Notes: generated by a model not told the origin, from the letters alone. A DNA stretch of 36,628 nucleotides from Candidatus Gastranaerophilales bacterium (GCA_900752845.1 CAADWU010000092.1:1-36628), one strand, 5' to 3'; shown: positions 16,673-25,793, numbered from the stretch's first letter. Numbers and translations: made by a program.

Positions 16673-17899
16673 ATGATAGATTTCAAATCAACATTAAAAA
16701 TGGCGATAGTATCGCTGAAAATAAATAAAATGCGTTCAATGCTTACAAGTCTTGGAATAATTATAGGTGTAAGTGCTGTAATCATCATGCTTGCAGTAGG
16801 TACCGGCGCAAGCGAAAAAGTAAAAAAAGATATGGAATCAATGGGCAGCAATATTTTAACAGTACGTTCAGCATCCGCAAAATCAGGCGGTGTAAGAATG
16901 GGAATGGGAACACGTCCGACTTTAACTTTAAAAGATGCTGCTGCAATTGAAAAAAATGCAAGAGGTATTTCAGCGGTTGCTCCTGTAAGCTCCGAAGCAA
17001 AACAACTAATGTTTGGTAATCAAAACTGGTCAACTACAGTATATGGAACAAACACTGAATATTTTTATGTGAAAAACTATGAGGTGGAATCCGGCAGAGG
17101 ATTTGTACCCGAAGATATTAAAAATTCCGCAAAAGTAACGGTTATTGGCTCTACTGTTGCAACCGAACTTTTTGGCGATTTAGATCCTATTGGAAAAATT
17201 ATGCGTGTAGGAAATGTACCTTTCAAAGTAATCGGTACTCTTAAGTCTAAAGGCAGTATGGGGCCTATGGATCAGGACGATTTAATATTTATTCCCATAA
17301 CAACAGCTCAGAAAAAAGTATTCGGAACAGATTTTCCGGGAACTGTTTCAATGATTGTTGTTAAAGGTTCTGATCCTGAAAATGTCACCATAGCAGAACA
17401 AGATATAGAAGAAATTTTAACAGCAAGACATCATATCGGCAAAAATCAGGTTAAAGATTTCGAAATCAGAAATTCTGCCGAGTTTCAGGAAAAAATGAAA
17501 TCAACTGTCCAGACATTTGCAATACTTCTTGCATCTATTGCTTCCGTATCACTTCTTGTAGGCGGTATCGGGATTATGAATATTATGCTTGTTTCTGTAA
17601 CCGAACGTACAAAAGAAATAGGTATAAGAATGGCAATCGGTGCAAAACCTTCTGATATAAGAATACAATTTCTTATTGAATCATTCCTGCTTTCAATGAT
17701 AGGAGGATTTATAGGTGTTGTAACAGGAATTACAGGCGCACAAATCGTACAGATATCAGGCGTAATGACTGTATCAGTATCACTGTTTTCAATTCTTTTG
17801 TCATTGGGATTTTCAGGTTTTATAGGAGTATCCTTCGGATACTACCCTGCTTACAAAGCATCGCTTCTTAACCCAATTGATGCATTGAGATATGAGTAA
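16673..17899 (+). CDS. MacB-like ABC transporter permease (FtsX/MacB-PCD family)
   Basis: This 408-aa permease has the MacB topology: a first transmembrane helix (about 22-44, in MLTSLGIIIGVSAVIIML), a large periplasmic domain (about 50-275) and three C-terminal helices (about 280-305, 335-365, 368-395). The family motif GIGIMNIMLVSVTERTKEIG at the FtsX domain start is clear, followed by RMAIGAKPSDI, the coupling-helix region. Together with the preceding ATPase, adaptor and channel it completes a tripartite mechanotransmission-type exporter. It ends the operon and converges on aroE 39 bases away, where only a weak 6-bp hairpin (ATCAGA/TCTGAT, 17912-17933) is seen. Confidence 0.9.
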   Translation: MIDFKSTLKMAIVSLKINKMRSMLTSLGIIIGVSAVIIMLAVGTGASEKVKKDMESMGSNILTVRSASAKSGGVRMGMGTRPTLTLKDAAAIEKNARGISAVAPVSSEAKQLMFGNQNWSTTVYGTNTEYFYVKNYEVESGRGFVPEDIKNSAKVTVIGSTVATELFGDLDPIGKIMRVGNVPFKVIGTLKSKGSMGPMDQDDLIFIPITTAQKKVFGTDFPGTVSMIVVKGSDPENVTIAEQDIEEILTARHHIGKNQVKDFEIRNSAEFQEKMKSTVQTFAILLASIASVSLLVGGIGIMNIMLVSVTERTKEIGIRMAIGAKPSDIRIQFLIESFLLSMIGGFIGVVTGITGAQIVQISGVMTVSVSLFSILLSLGFSGFIGVSFGYYPAYKASLLNPIDALRYE

Positions 17900-17938
17900 T
17901 CTTTTAATTTCATCAGAAATATTTGCATCTGATAATAT

Positions 17939-19114
17939 TTAAAGTGCTTCCAGTGCGGCTATTTTCATATCTTTCCAGTCAGGCGTGCGCCCGAACCAGA
18001 TTTCCTGTGCCGCAACAGCCTGATAAATCAACATATCAAGACCTGTAATCGTTCTTAAATTTAACTTTTCTGCTGCTTTTATTAACACAGTTTTTTTCGG
18101 ATTATAGATCACATCATAAACAACAGCATCATTGCTTAATGTTTGAAGTGCTGACTGTTCAACAGGCATCATATCACCGGCTTTACCAAGCATTCCTATC
18201 GGAGTTGTATTAACAAGCATTGCATATTCACCAAGATGTCTGATATTTTCAATCTGGTATACATTAAATGTAATAGCAGGAAACTGACGTCTTACATAAT
18301 TCATCAAATCAATAGAGTTTGGAATATTTCTTGTAAAAAATGCTATCTCTGATACACCACATTCTGTCAATGCAACACAGGCAGCATGAGCAGCTCCTCC
18401 TGTTCCCAGTATAGCAACTTTTTTGCCGTTTAAATTTATGTCAGAAGGAATCGCACGTCTAAAACCCGTTACATCAGTATTATAAGCCTTTAATGTTTTA
18501 TCAGCCTCGATTTTTACGGTATTGACTGCTCGAGCCAAATCTGCATATTTATCAACTTCATTTACAAACAAAGAAATTGGAAGTTTTAAAGGTATAGTAA
18601 CATTAAAGCCTGTATAATTATTTGCTTTTAAGAATTTTATTCTGTCTACCAAATCGTCAGGAGGAGTTTCCAACAATTCATAAGTTGCATTAATCCCCAG
18701 ACTTTTAAAACCTGCCTGATGAATAACAAGAGAAAGAGAATGACCTAAAGGATATCCGATAAGAGCAAATTTATTTTCTCTTGTATCTTTTATTTCAACT
18801 CTTGAAGACTGCTGTATAGGCATACTGCTGTAACCTTTATTTTCCTGCATTCTTGACGGGCCAAAAACATATGAAGGAACTTCTGTCTTAACCGTTTCAG
18901 GCTGCATACCCGAATATGGCTGATTTTCAAGATGTTCTTGAATAGTATGCTGAATATATTGCGGTTCCGATATCTGTTGTTCCTGCTGAACAGTTTTTTC
19001 TTCTATAGGCGCAGACGACACGGGAGAAGCACCTTGAGCTTTTAATTCTTCAACGGAAATTCCTAATTTTTTAGCTTTTTTTGCCAAATATCGTTCATAC
19101 AACTCAGGGTTCAT
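17939..19114 (-). CDS. aroE: Shikimate dehydrogenase with a long N-terminal extension
   Basis: Catalyses NADPH-dependent reduction of 3-dehydroshikimate in aromatic amino acid synthesis. The enzyme core starts near residue 114 (NKFALIGYPLGHSLS, substrate-binding Ser 126 and 128). It includes NVTIPLK with catalytic K177, NTD with D214, the NADP motif GTGGAA (237-242), TTPIGM and the C-terminal LDMLIYQA. The usual NVTiPhK His is Leu here. Residues 1-113 are extra: a short charged helix MNPELYERYLAKKAKKLG, then a Gln/Pro/Glu-rich disordered stretch. Normal AroE is about 270-290 aa, this is 391. The ATG has a good Shine-Dalgarno AGGAGG upstream (19118-19124 region), so the extension appears to be translated. 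It is last in the topA-dprA cluster, 14 bases after topA. Confidence 0.9.
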   Translation of the reverse strand: MNPELYERYLAKKAKKLGISVEELKAQGASPVSSAPIEEKTVQQEQQISEPQYIQHTIQEHLENQPYSGMQPETVKTEVPSYVFGPSRMQENKGYSSMPIQQSSRVEIKDTRENKFALIGYPLGHSLSLVIHQAGFKSLGINATYELLETPPDDLVDRIKFLKANNYTGFNVTIPLKLPISLFVNEVDKYADLARAVNTVKIEADKTLKAYNTDVTGFRRAIPSDINLNGKKVAILGTGGAAHAACVALTECGVSEIAFFTRNIPNSIDLMNYVRRQFPAITFNVYQIENIRHLGEYAMLVNTTPIGMLGKAGDMMPVEQSALQTLSNDAVVYDVIYNPKKTVLIKAAEKLNLRTITGLDMLIYQAVAAQEIWFGRTPDWKDMKIAALEAL

Positions 19115-19128
19115 TTTTCCTCCTTTTA

Positions 19129-21444
19129 TCAGCTGTCTGAATTCTCAGCTTCTTCTACCTCTCTTTTATAACCGCATTTCATATTTGAGCATGCAATCAC
19201 AGTACCTTTTTTCAAAACTTTTTTGACAAGCAGTGATTTACATTCAGGACATTCTTCACCCGTTGGTTCATTCCATAATGTGAAATCACAGTCAGGATAT
19301 TTGTCACATCCGTAAAATACTGTTCCTCGTTTTGATTTTCTTTCAACAATCATACCTTGACCGCATTTAGGACATTTTACTCCTGTTGATTTGCGATACG
19401 GTTTTCTATGTCTGCATTCTTCGTTTGTGCATTCCATATATTTTCCGTAAGGACCTGTTTTGAATACCATATCAGAACCGCATTTTTCACATTTTTCTTC
19501 GCAAACTTCCTGAGTATTATCCTGCTCTTCACTTGTTTCTTCAGATAATGCGTTCAAAGACATCATTGTTTTACAATCAGGATAACCTGAACAGCCTAAA
19601 AATTGTGTTCCAAACTTGCTTGTACGCAATACCATAGGTTTGCCGCAATTCGGACATTTTATTTTGCTTTCTATTCGTACTCTTTCTCCCGTTTGGAGAG
19701 CTTTATTAACTTCTTCGATAAACGGTGTATAAAATTCCTGCAATACATCGTTCCATATTGCTTTTTTCTCCGCAATTTTATCTAATTTTGTTTCCATACC
19801 TGCGGTGAACTTATAATCCATAATATCTGCAAACTGTGAAACAAGCTGTTTAGAAACAGTTCTGCCTAAAAGTGTCGGATGCAGTGCCTTCTCTTTTTTC
19901 TCAACATACTTACGAGTTTGAATTACTGTAATAATTGTTGCATAAGTAGACGGACGCCCTATACCATGTTCTTCAAGAGCTTTAACGAGCGAAGCTTCAT
20001 TGTATCTTGGAGGAGGCTGTGTAAAGTGTTGTTTTGGGTTAACTTTTTGACAATTAACCTTGTCGCCTTTTTCTAAATCAGGTATTTTTGCTTCAGCTTC
20101 TTTTTCTTCATCTTCCGCATCGTTGTATAATTTTAAGAAACCGTCAAAAGTAACTTTGCTTGTACCTGCTTTTAACGTGTAATCACCTGCTTTAATCTCC
20201 ATTGATTTATTGGCGATTTCAGCATTAGACATTTGAGAAGACATAAACTTATTCCAAATAAGTTTATACAATTTGTACTGGTCATTATCCAAATACTGTT
20301 TAATACTTTCAGGAGTTCTCTCAGGGTATGACGGACGGATGGCTTCGTGGGCATCCTGTACATTAGCCTTACCTTTTACGTAAATATTTGGAGATTCAGG
20401 GTAATATTTTTCGCCAAAATTATTTAAGATATAATCTTTAGCCATATCCTGAGCATCATCGGAAATACGAACACTGTCAGTTCTCATATAGGTAATCAAA
20501 CCGACAGGAGTGCCGTCAATTTCCATACCTTCATAAAGTTTTTGAGCTACCTGCATCGTTTTTTGAACACCGAAACCGAGTTTTGAACTTGCTGCCCTTT
20601 GTAAAGTTGAAGTTATAAAAGGAGCAGTAGGCTTGCGCTTCATTGTCTTTTTAGTAACTTTTGCAACTTCAAATTCTCTTGAAGGTTCTTTCAGGTAATC
20701 AACGATTTTTTGAGCTTCTTCCTGATTTTTAATACTTTTTTCTATAGCTTTATCTTTATATTTTGAAAGTTCGGCTTCAAAGACTTTGCCGTCTTTTTCA
20801 AGTTCCGTATGAATAGACCAGTATTCCTGCGGCACAAATGCTTCAATTTCTTCTTCTCTTTCGCAAATCATACGCAGTGCAACAGACTGAACACGTCCCG
20901 CAGAAAGATTTCTGTTACCGATTTGTTTCCACAGTACAGGACTTAATTTGTAACCTACAAGCTTATCCAAAATTTGTCTTGTCTGCTGTGCCTGAACCAT
21001 ATCCATGTCTATTCCACGTGGATTATCAACAGAATATTTAACTGCTTTTGGAGTAATTTCGTTAAATACAATCCTCAAAATTTTATCATCAGGAACCTTT
21101 AGAATTTGTCGAACATGCCATGCTATAGCTTCTCCTTCACGGTCAGGGTCGGATGCGAGGTAGATTTTATCTACTTTTTTTGCCATGTCATTTAATTTTT
21201 TTACAACTGCCTGTTTTCCCGGAATAACTTCAAATTTAGGTTCGAAATGATTTTCAATATCAAAACCTAAGTTCTGGGTTGAAGGATCTTTTGTAGGCAG
21301 ATTTCTTACATGTCCGAAACTTGCCTCTATTTGGAAACTGTCACCCAAAATCTTTCTGATTGTTTTAGATTTTGCGGGAGACTCAACTATTACCAGCGAT
21401 TTTTCTTTTTTATTTGTTGTTTTTTTAGCTGTCTCTGATGCCAT
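19129..21444 (-). CDS. topA: DNA topoisomerase I
   Basis: This 771-aa type IA topoisomerase relaxes negative supercoils. The N-terminal Toprim domain (SLVIVESPAKSKTIRKILG; DPDREGEAIAWH acidic motif) is followed by the active-site Tyr at residue 319 in LITYMRTDS and the conserved GIGRPSTYATII. The C-terminal region has four Cys4 zinc ribbons: CPNCGKP...CSGYPDC, CEKCG...CTNEEC, CPKCG...CDKYPDC and CPEC...CSNMKC. The ATG overlaps the dprA stop by one base (TAATG), so the two are coupled. AGGAAAA lies about 5 bases before the start. Confidence 0.96.
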   Translation of the reverse strand: MASETAKKTTNKKEKSLVIVESPAKSKTIRKILGDSFQIEASFGHVRNLPTKDPSTQNLGFDIENHFEPKFEVIPGKQAVVKKLNDMAKKVDKIYLASDPDREGEAIAWHVRQILKVPDDKILRIVFNEITPKAVKYSVDNPRGIDMDMVQAQQTRQILDKLVGYKLSPVLWKQIGNRNLSAGRVQSVALRMICEREEEIEAFVPQEYWSIHTELEKDGKVFEAELSKYKDKAIEKSIKNQEEAQKIVDYLKEPSREFEVAKVTKKTMKRKPTAPFITSTLQRAASSKLGFGVQKTMQVAQKLYEGMEIDGTPVGLITYMRTDSVRISDDAQDMAKDYILNNFGEKYYPESPNIYVKGKANVQDAHEAIRPSYPERTPESIKQYLDNDQYKLYKLIWNKFMSSQMSNAEIANKSMEIKAGDYTLKAGTSKVTFDGFLKLYNDAEDEEKEAEAKIPDLEKGDKVNCQKVNPKQHFTQPPPRYNEASLVKALEEHGIGRPSTYATIITVIQTRKYVEKKEKALHPTLLGRTVSKQLVSQFADIMDYKFTAGMETKLDKIAEKKAIWNDVLQEFYTPFIEEVNKALQTGERVRIESKIKCPNCGKPMVLRTSKFGTQFLGCSGYPDCKTMMSLNALSEETSEEQDNTQEVCEEKCEKCGSDMVFKTGPYGKYMECTNEECRHRKPYRKSTGVKCPKCGQGMIVERKSKRGTVFYGCDKYPDCDFTLWNEPTGEECPECKSLLVKKVLKKGTVIACSNMKCGYKREVEEAENSDS

Positions 21445-22523
21445 TATATTTTCCTGTATCTATCCCCATCCACCTGTTTAATTATGCCTTTAAGCTCCAG
21501 CGTTGTCAAGTACATTAGCAAATTATCTATACTTAATTTTGTAAATGCCTGAAGTTCATCAACACATTTGTCTTCAATTTCAAGCGCATCGTAAATACTT
21601 TTTTCATCCTCAGTCAGTTCAGGAAGATTAAACAGAGACTGCTGTTCTATTTTTACTTCCCAACCGAGAGCTTCAAGCACATCATCGGCACATGTCACCA
21701 GAGTTGCTCCGTTTTTCAAAAGTTTATAAATACCTTCGGTATTCGGATTTGTAATAAGTCCCGGTATACACATCAATTCACGTCCCTGTTCAAGAGTGAG
21801 ATTAGAAGTAATTAAAGCTCCGCTTTTTAAAGAAGCTTCCGCAACAAGAGTTCCGTATGAAAGACCTGAAACAATTCGGTTTCTTTGCGGGAATCTGAAT
21901 TTTAAAGGTTCAAATGTCGGATAATATTCCGAAACTACTGCTCCGTTACCGTTTTCAATACGTCTGTACAAATCCTTGTTAGCGGCAGGATAGGTAAAAT
22001 CAAATCCGCTTGCTATAACACCGATTGTTTTTAAATTATTTTCCAGAGCGGAAACATGTGCTGTTGTATCAATTCCTGTCGCTAAACCTGATACAATACA
22101 TATATCTGTGTTTTGCAACTCGGAAACAATTTTTGCCAGTGCATCTTTTGCATAAGTGCTTGCACGTCTTGAACCTACAACAGCCAAAGTTTTTTCAAGA
22201 TTGCAATCGAATAAATTACCTTTATAATAAATTACAGAAGGAGGGTTATCAATGTTTCTGAGCATTAAAGGGTAATTCTCATCACCGAATGTCAAATACT
22301 TAATCCCACGTTTTTCAACTTCTTCAACTGCTTTATCAGGATTAACCTTATCACGCATTCTGAAAAAGTTTTCAGCTTTTCTTACACTCAGTCCGTCAAT
22401 TGCCGACAAATCATTTGCATTAAACGCAATTTCTATATCTCCAAAATAATTGTACAGTCTTTGTATAAAAGAACTGTCAATTTCTTCTATTGATGAAAGA
22501 GCTACCCAGTATTTATTCTTCAT
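21444..22523 (-). CDS. dprA: DNA processing protein DprA
   Basis: This 359-aa DprA/Smf protein loads RecA on incoming single-stranded DNA during natural transformation. An N-terminal helix-hairpin-helix-type region (LSAIDGLSVRKAENFFRM) comes first. The extended Rossmann domain follows with VVGSRRASTYA, VSGLATGIDTTAH, RFPQRNRIVSGL and SGALITSNLTLEQGRE. A C-terminal winged-helix domain covers about 295-359. All canonical motifs are intact. It overlaps the TPR gene upstream by 11 bases and topA downstream by one base. With several prepilin genes in the window it fits a transformation-capable organism, but no comEC or comEA lies here. Confidence 0.94.
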   Translation of the reverse strand: MKNKYWVALSSIEEIDSSFIQRLYNYFGDIEIAFNANDLSAIDGLSVRKAENFFRMRDKVNPDKAVEEVEKRGIKYLTFGDENYPLMLRNIDNPPSVIYYKGNLFDCNLEKTLAVVGSRRASTYAKDALAKIVSELQNTDICIVSGLATGIDTTAHVSALENNLKTIGVIASGFDFTYPAANKDLYRRIENGNGAVVSEYYPTFEPLKFRFPQRNRIVSGLSYGTLVAEASLKSGALITSNLTLEQGRELMCIPGLITNPNTEGIYKLLKNGATLVTCADDVLEALGWEVKIEQQSLFNLPELTEDEKSIYDALEIEDKCVDELQAFTKLSIDNLLMYLTTLELKGIIKQVDGDRYRKI

Positions 22524-23295
22524 TACTTTTTTTCTTAATTCTTTCGATTAATTCTCTGATTTTTCCTGCTTCTTCTTCCGGAACATCCATATTGCTGTAA
22601 TCTTCAAAGTATTCAACAGCATCATCGTAATCTCCTCTGGCTAAAAACAAGATTGCAGCTTTTTTATATGCAGGAATAAAGTTTTCGTTTCTTGCAATAG
22701 CTTTCAGGTAATTTGAAAGAGCTTTATCAATTTCGTTATTTGCCTCATAAGACTGACCAAGATAATAATATATCCATTCATTATCAGGTTTGAATTCAAG
22801 AACATTTTCAAAATTTTCTATAGCGCTGTCATAATTTCCGAGTTCAAAATGAACTTTTCCCAAATCATAATACACATCGTAATTTTCCGGCTGTTTTTCA
22901 AGAATATGTTCAAGTTCGTCTATAGCTAAATCAAGCCTTGCATCTTCCATATAAAATCTTGCCAGGTAATGTCTTAAAACCAGATTATCAGGAATTACCC
23001 CGAGGCCTCTTGATATAAGTTCAATACCTTTACCCATCTGTTTTTGACGGTAGTAAATATCTGCAAGATTTATATAAATCTGCACCAAAGAAGGATTTAA
23101 TTCTTCTGCTTTCAAATAATTTTTCTCTGCGTTATCAAAATCGCCTAAGTTTGCATAGCACAATGCAATGTTGTTGTATACTTCTGCATTATCAGGGTAA
23201 TTTTCCAAAACAGAACTGAAGGTATCAATTGCTTTTTGATAATCACCTTTGTTGTATAATTCAACAGCTTTATCTACTTTTTCTTTTTCGCTCAT
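22513..23295 (-). CDS. Tetratricopeptide repeat protein
   Basis: This 260-aa soluble protein is built almost wholly of TPR helical pairs, about seven repeats with the 34-residue period (NKGDYQKAIDTFSSVLENYP, NLGDFDNAEKNYLKAEELNP, and so on). No signal peptide or enzymatic domain is present, so it is probably a cytosolic scaffold or adaptor. Its last 11 bases overlap dprA, and its start is two bases after the lptA stop, tying expression to that unit. The partner is unknown. Confidence 0.85.
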   Translation of the reverse strand: MSEKEKVDKAVELYNKGDYQKAIDTFSSVLENYPDNAEVYNNIALCYANLGDFDNAEKNYLKAEELNPSLVQIYINLADIYYRQKQMGKGIELISRGLGVIPDNLVLRHYLARFYMEDARLDLAIDELEHILEKQPENYDVYYDLGKVHFELGNYDSAIENFENVLEFKPDNEWIYYYLGQSYEANNEIDKALSNYLKAIARNENFIPAYKKAAILFLARGDYDDAVEYFEDYSNMDVPEEEAGKIRELIERIKKKSNEE

Positions 23296-23297
23296 AA

Positions 23298-24284
23298 TTA
23301 TAGTCCTAATCCTATTCCGCCGCTTTCATTTTCGCCGTTATCACCCGAACCTATATTTTTAATTACGGTTCTTGTATGACCGTCGGCATGGAAATCTTTC
23401 GGGTTCATAGTCATTTTAATTTTATCTGCATATATTGTTCTAACCCCCTGAGTTATACTTGAACGTCCCGTAAAGTATATATCATTGGGCTTTCCGAGTT
23501 TATTAGGATAAACACTGATTTTTGGTCCTACTGCATAATAATCCTGATACCAAACTCTTACATTACCCGATGCGTTAAATATATTCTTATCCTGAATATA
23601 TTCCTGACGATTGGATTTTAACACAAGTTTTGTACCGTCTTCCATAATTACGTTAGAAGTAGTGTTTCCTGTTGCTGTTATAACTTTTGATGAAGCATTA
23701 TAAAAGAAATTATCTGCAAAAGAATCGTTGCTCTGCTGTTTAATCCTTGCATTACCGATAAGTTCAATATCTTTTAAATCTCCGTTTTTATCCGTTCTTA
23801 CTTTTGCTTTATCAGAAAATGTTTCCAATTCCTTATATAATATTGTTACGGCTCCGTCAGCAATCATAACCCCTGTTTGAGTGTTATATTCCTGTTCATC
23901 GGCATTTATTACAACAACAGGTGTTTTTCCGTCAAATACAATTGATTGTGTGTCACCCTGTGCTTTTACAATTTTTGTGATTAAAGATAACTTTAATATA
24001 TTTGCTTTAACTTCTCTCTTTTTATTTTTCTTAACCTCATAAGCATAAGGTTTGTCATAAAAAGTTGCTGTATCAAGCTTTTGGTTTTCATCCATGCTTA
24101 CATCAGCAGACTCACCGACAACTTTCAAATCATCAACAGAAACTTTTACATCACCGTCAAATTTGATTTTATTTTCTTTTTCCTCATAACTTTGAGTTTT
24201 AGATTCAATAACCAAATCAGAGGCTTGAACCACAAGCCCGCAAGTTAATAAAGTTATCATTAAAGCTATAAAAATCTTCTTCAC
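23298..24284 (-). CDS. lptA: LptA/OstA-like periplasmic lipopolysaccharide transport protein
   Basis: This 328-aa secreted protein has a signal peptide (1-21, ALMITLLTCGLVVQAS) and repeated beta-jellyroll segments typical of the OstA/LptA N-terminal domain: IESKTQSYEEKENKIKFDGDV, INADEQEYNTQTGVMIADG, LKSNRQEYIQDKNIFNASGNV and a last DKIKMTMNPKDFHADG. LptA forms the periplasmic bridge carrying LPS from LptC to LptD. It is longer than Escherichia coli LptA (185 aa) and could fold as a double unit. It overlaps the LptC-like gene by four bases (ATGA), a classic coupled pair. No lptB, lptF/G or lptD is in this window. Confidence 0.8.
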   Translation of the reverse strand: MKKIFIALMITLLTCGLVVQASDLVIESKTQSYEEKENKIKFDGDVKVSVDDLKVVGESADVSMDENQKLDTATFYDKPYAYEVKKNKKREVKANILKLSLITKIVKAQGDTQSIVFDGKTPVVVINADEQEYNTQTGVMIADGAVTILYKELETFSDKAKVRTDKNGDLKDIELIGNARIKQQSNDSFADNFFYNASSKVITATGNTTSNVIMEDGTKLVLKSNRQEYIQDKNIFNASGNVRVWYQDYYAVGPKISVYPNKLGKPNDIYFTGRSSITQGVRTIYADKIKMTMNPKDFHADGHTRTVIKNIGSGDNGENESGGIGLGL

Positions 24285-24883
24285 TTTTTCTCCTTGTTAT
24301 CGTAAATTTTTGAAACAGCATTGCCGATAATTTTAAAGTTATCGTAATCAGGACTGATTTCAACTTTTTTAGCAGTAGCTAAAAAATCTTTATCACGTGT
24401 AATTCTAATGTTACCCTCTGCGACAATAGGTTTATCTGTTCCCGACCATTCAAGTCTGTTTGCTCTAAGCGTAGTAAAGTCTTTAAGTACAATAAATGTA
24501 TCATCATATAAAATTATCTGACCTTTTTTTTCGTTATAAGTCCCTCTTGACGATTCAAAACTCATAGAAACTTCATTTTTATCATCATAAAAGTTACCGA
24601 TAACATTATTGAGCATGGCTACACCGTTTTTACTGTCATAATTACCGGTTTCGCCGTATATTTCCCAATATTTTTTTTCATCTTTGGTTTCTGTCAGAAT
24701 GATACCCTGCATTAAGGCTTCCTGCCTGTCCTGGTCGGTTTGAAGCTGGCTTCTGTTAAAGTTATGGGTAATAACTCCTGCAGAAATAAAAGCCCATACC
24801 AAAATCCCTACTATTACAGCAAGAGCCCCGATATATGTCTTCTGTTTCTTACTTAAATTCTTTATTCTGCTCTTAAGATCCAT
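24281..24883 (-). CDS. lptC: LptC-like membrane-anchored protein
   Basis: This 200-aa protein has one N-terminal membrane helix (about 16-37, TYIGALAVIVGILVWAFISAG) and a periplasmic beta-jellyroll domain of the LptC/YrbK type, with ETGNYDSKNGVAMLNNVIG, SSRGTYNEKKGQIILYDD and ANRLEWSGTDKPIVAEGNI strand pairs. LptC receives LPS from the LptBFG extractor and passes it to LptA. Order and coupling with the LptA-like gene support the call; sequence alone would only say LptC-like. There is no clear Shine-Dalgarno at the ATG. A TTGACA hexamer lies upstream at 24941-24946 on the minus strand, but without a good -10. Confidence 0.72.
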   Translation of the reverse strand: MDLKSRIKNLSKKQKTYIGALAVIVGILVWAFISAGVITHNFNRSQLQTDQDRQEALMQGIILTETKDEKKYWEIYGETGNYDSKNGVAMLNNVIGNFYDDKNEVSMSFESSRGTYNEKKGQIILYDDTFIVLKDFTTLRANRLEWSGTDKPIVAEGNIRITRDKDFLATAKKVEISPDYDNFKIIGNAVSKIYDNKEKK

Positions 24884-24948
24884 ATATAAGATATTAACAT
24901 GAAAAAGATTTTGAAAGTAAAAAGTTTAACTTATATGAACTGTCAAGA

Positions 24949-25680
24949 TTAGTCCCAATCTCTGTTAGTATTATCGTTTTTATCCTTGTTCATGAGAATA
25001 GTTCTCGGCAGACGTCCGCCTTTTTGCGCCAAAGAAGCATACTCATCCGTCAAACGAAGTTTGCCGTTTTTTAGTACGGATGTAAGATAAAAAACATCAT
25101 ACCCCCACTTATTAGGTCCTTTTTTACCATTTACATCAACAACAAAATTAATATTATGACGGCTTACTACATTTTCACCATATAAAAAACGAATAACAGC
25201 CCCGTCAGGAAGCATAAAAGCTGAGTATTTTTTATGAGTATCATAATCATAAGTAGAATTTATTGATACACCTCCCTCCGATAATACTTTACTTAATGAA
25301 GGATAAGTATAGTCATTTTCTATCGGAACAAGTTTTAATTTATCAATCATACTACGTTTCAAAACATAACATTCATCCTGCATAGCACCATAACCTTTAT
25401 TGTAAGGATTTGATTCAATAGGCATATTTACTATTGTTACATAGCAGGCATTAAGACTTTCATCAAGTTGTATAAAATCTAATGTGTTATTTAAAACAGA
25501 ATATTGTTTTTTGAACGCTGTTTCAAATGATTTTAATTGGTAATTTGCTATTAAAGCCGGCATAGTTAATGCGGCTACTACACCAATTATCCCCAGTGTG
25601 ACCAATACCTCTGAAAGTGTAAAACCAAAACTATAGGAGCTTAAACGGTTGCCCCCCCCCGGCACTATGTGCGTAGCCAC
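24949..25680 (-). CDS. Prepilin-like protein II, out of frame with its RBS-supported start
   Basis: The open frame encodes 243 aa with a type IV prepilin cleavage/methylation motif, GFTLSEVLVTLGIIGVV (Glu+5 present), then a helix MPALIANYQL and a globular body with Cys pair. The body includes LPDG and DVNGKKGPNKWGYDVF, shared in style with prepilin III. Frame start at GTG 25680 has no good Shine-Dalgarno. The best start is ATG 25741-25739, with AAAGGAG 6 bases upstream and a near-consensus promoter just before it. That frame runs through nine G (25652-25660) and stops at 25631 after 36 residues. Eight or eleven G would join it to the pilin. The gene is thus apparently switched off, or read only from a weak GTG. 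It heads the lptC-lptA cluster by 65 bases. Confidence 0.72.
   Translation of the reverse strand: MATHIVPGGGNRLSSYSFGFTLSEVLVTLGIIGVVAALTMPALIANYQLKSFETAFKKQYSVLNNTLDFIQLDESLNACYVTIVNMPIESNPYNKGYGAMQDECYVLKRSMIDKLKLVPIENDYTYPSLSKVLSEGGVSINSTYDYDTHKKYSAFMLPDGAVIRFLYGENVVSRHNINFVVDVNGKKGPNKWGYDVFYLTSVLKNGKLRLTDEYASLAQKGGRLPRTILMNKDKNDNTNRDWD
25636..25660 (-). repeat. Poly-G tract (9 G) with shared flank, prepilin II copy
   Basis: Plus strand GGAGCTTAAACGGTTG (25636-25651) is followed by nine C. The flank is identical to the copy at 177-192 except one base. Beyond the run the plus strand reads GGCACTATGTGCGTAGCCAC, sharing TGCGTAGC with the palindrome at 43-56. Confidence 0.8.
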
Positions 25681-25764
25681 ATTGGAGCTCTGTCAGAACA
25701 TTACCAAATGAGCATGCAGCTTTTTTACTAAACTTTTTCATAAATTGCTCCTTTCTTTCTTAAG

Positions 25765-25793
25765 ATTATAACAAATTATTCGCAGATTTTCAA
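25765..25793 (-). promoter_or_regulatory. Promoter of prepilin II
   Basis: On the minus strand TTGAAA (25793-25788), a 17-base spacer and TATAAT (25770-25765) form a near-consensus sigma-70 promoter with extended -10 TGT. Transcription would start near 25758, just before AAAGGAG and the ATG at 25741, giving a leader of about 17 bases. Confidence 0.7.

Noticed and set aside
17912..17933. Terminator between the convergent permease and aroE genes
   Set aside because: Only a 6-bp AT-rich stem with a large loop and no U-run; mentioned with the permease but not called.
24918..24946. Promoter for lptC based on TTGACA on the minus strand (24941-24946)
   Set aside because: The hexamer is consensus, but no acceptable -10 lies 16-18 bases downstream (TTTTTA only).
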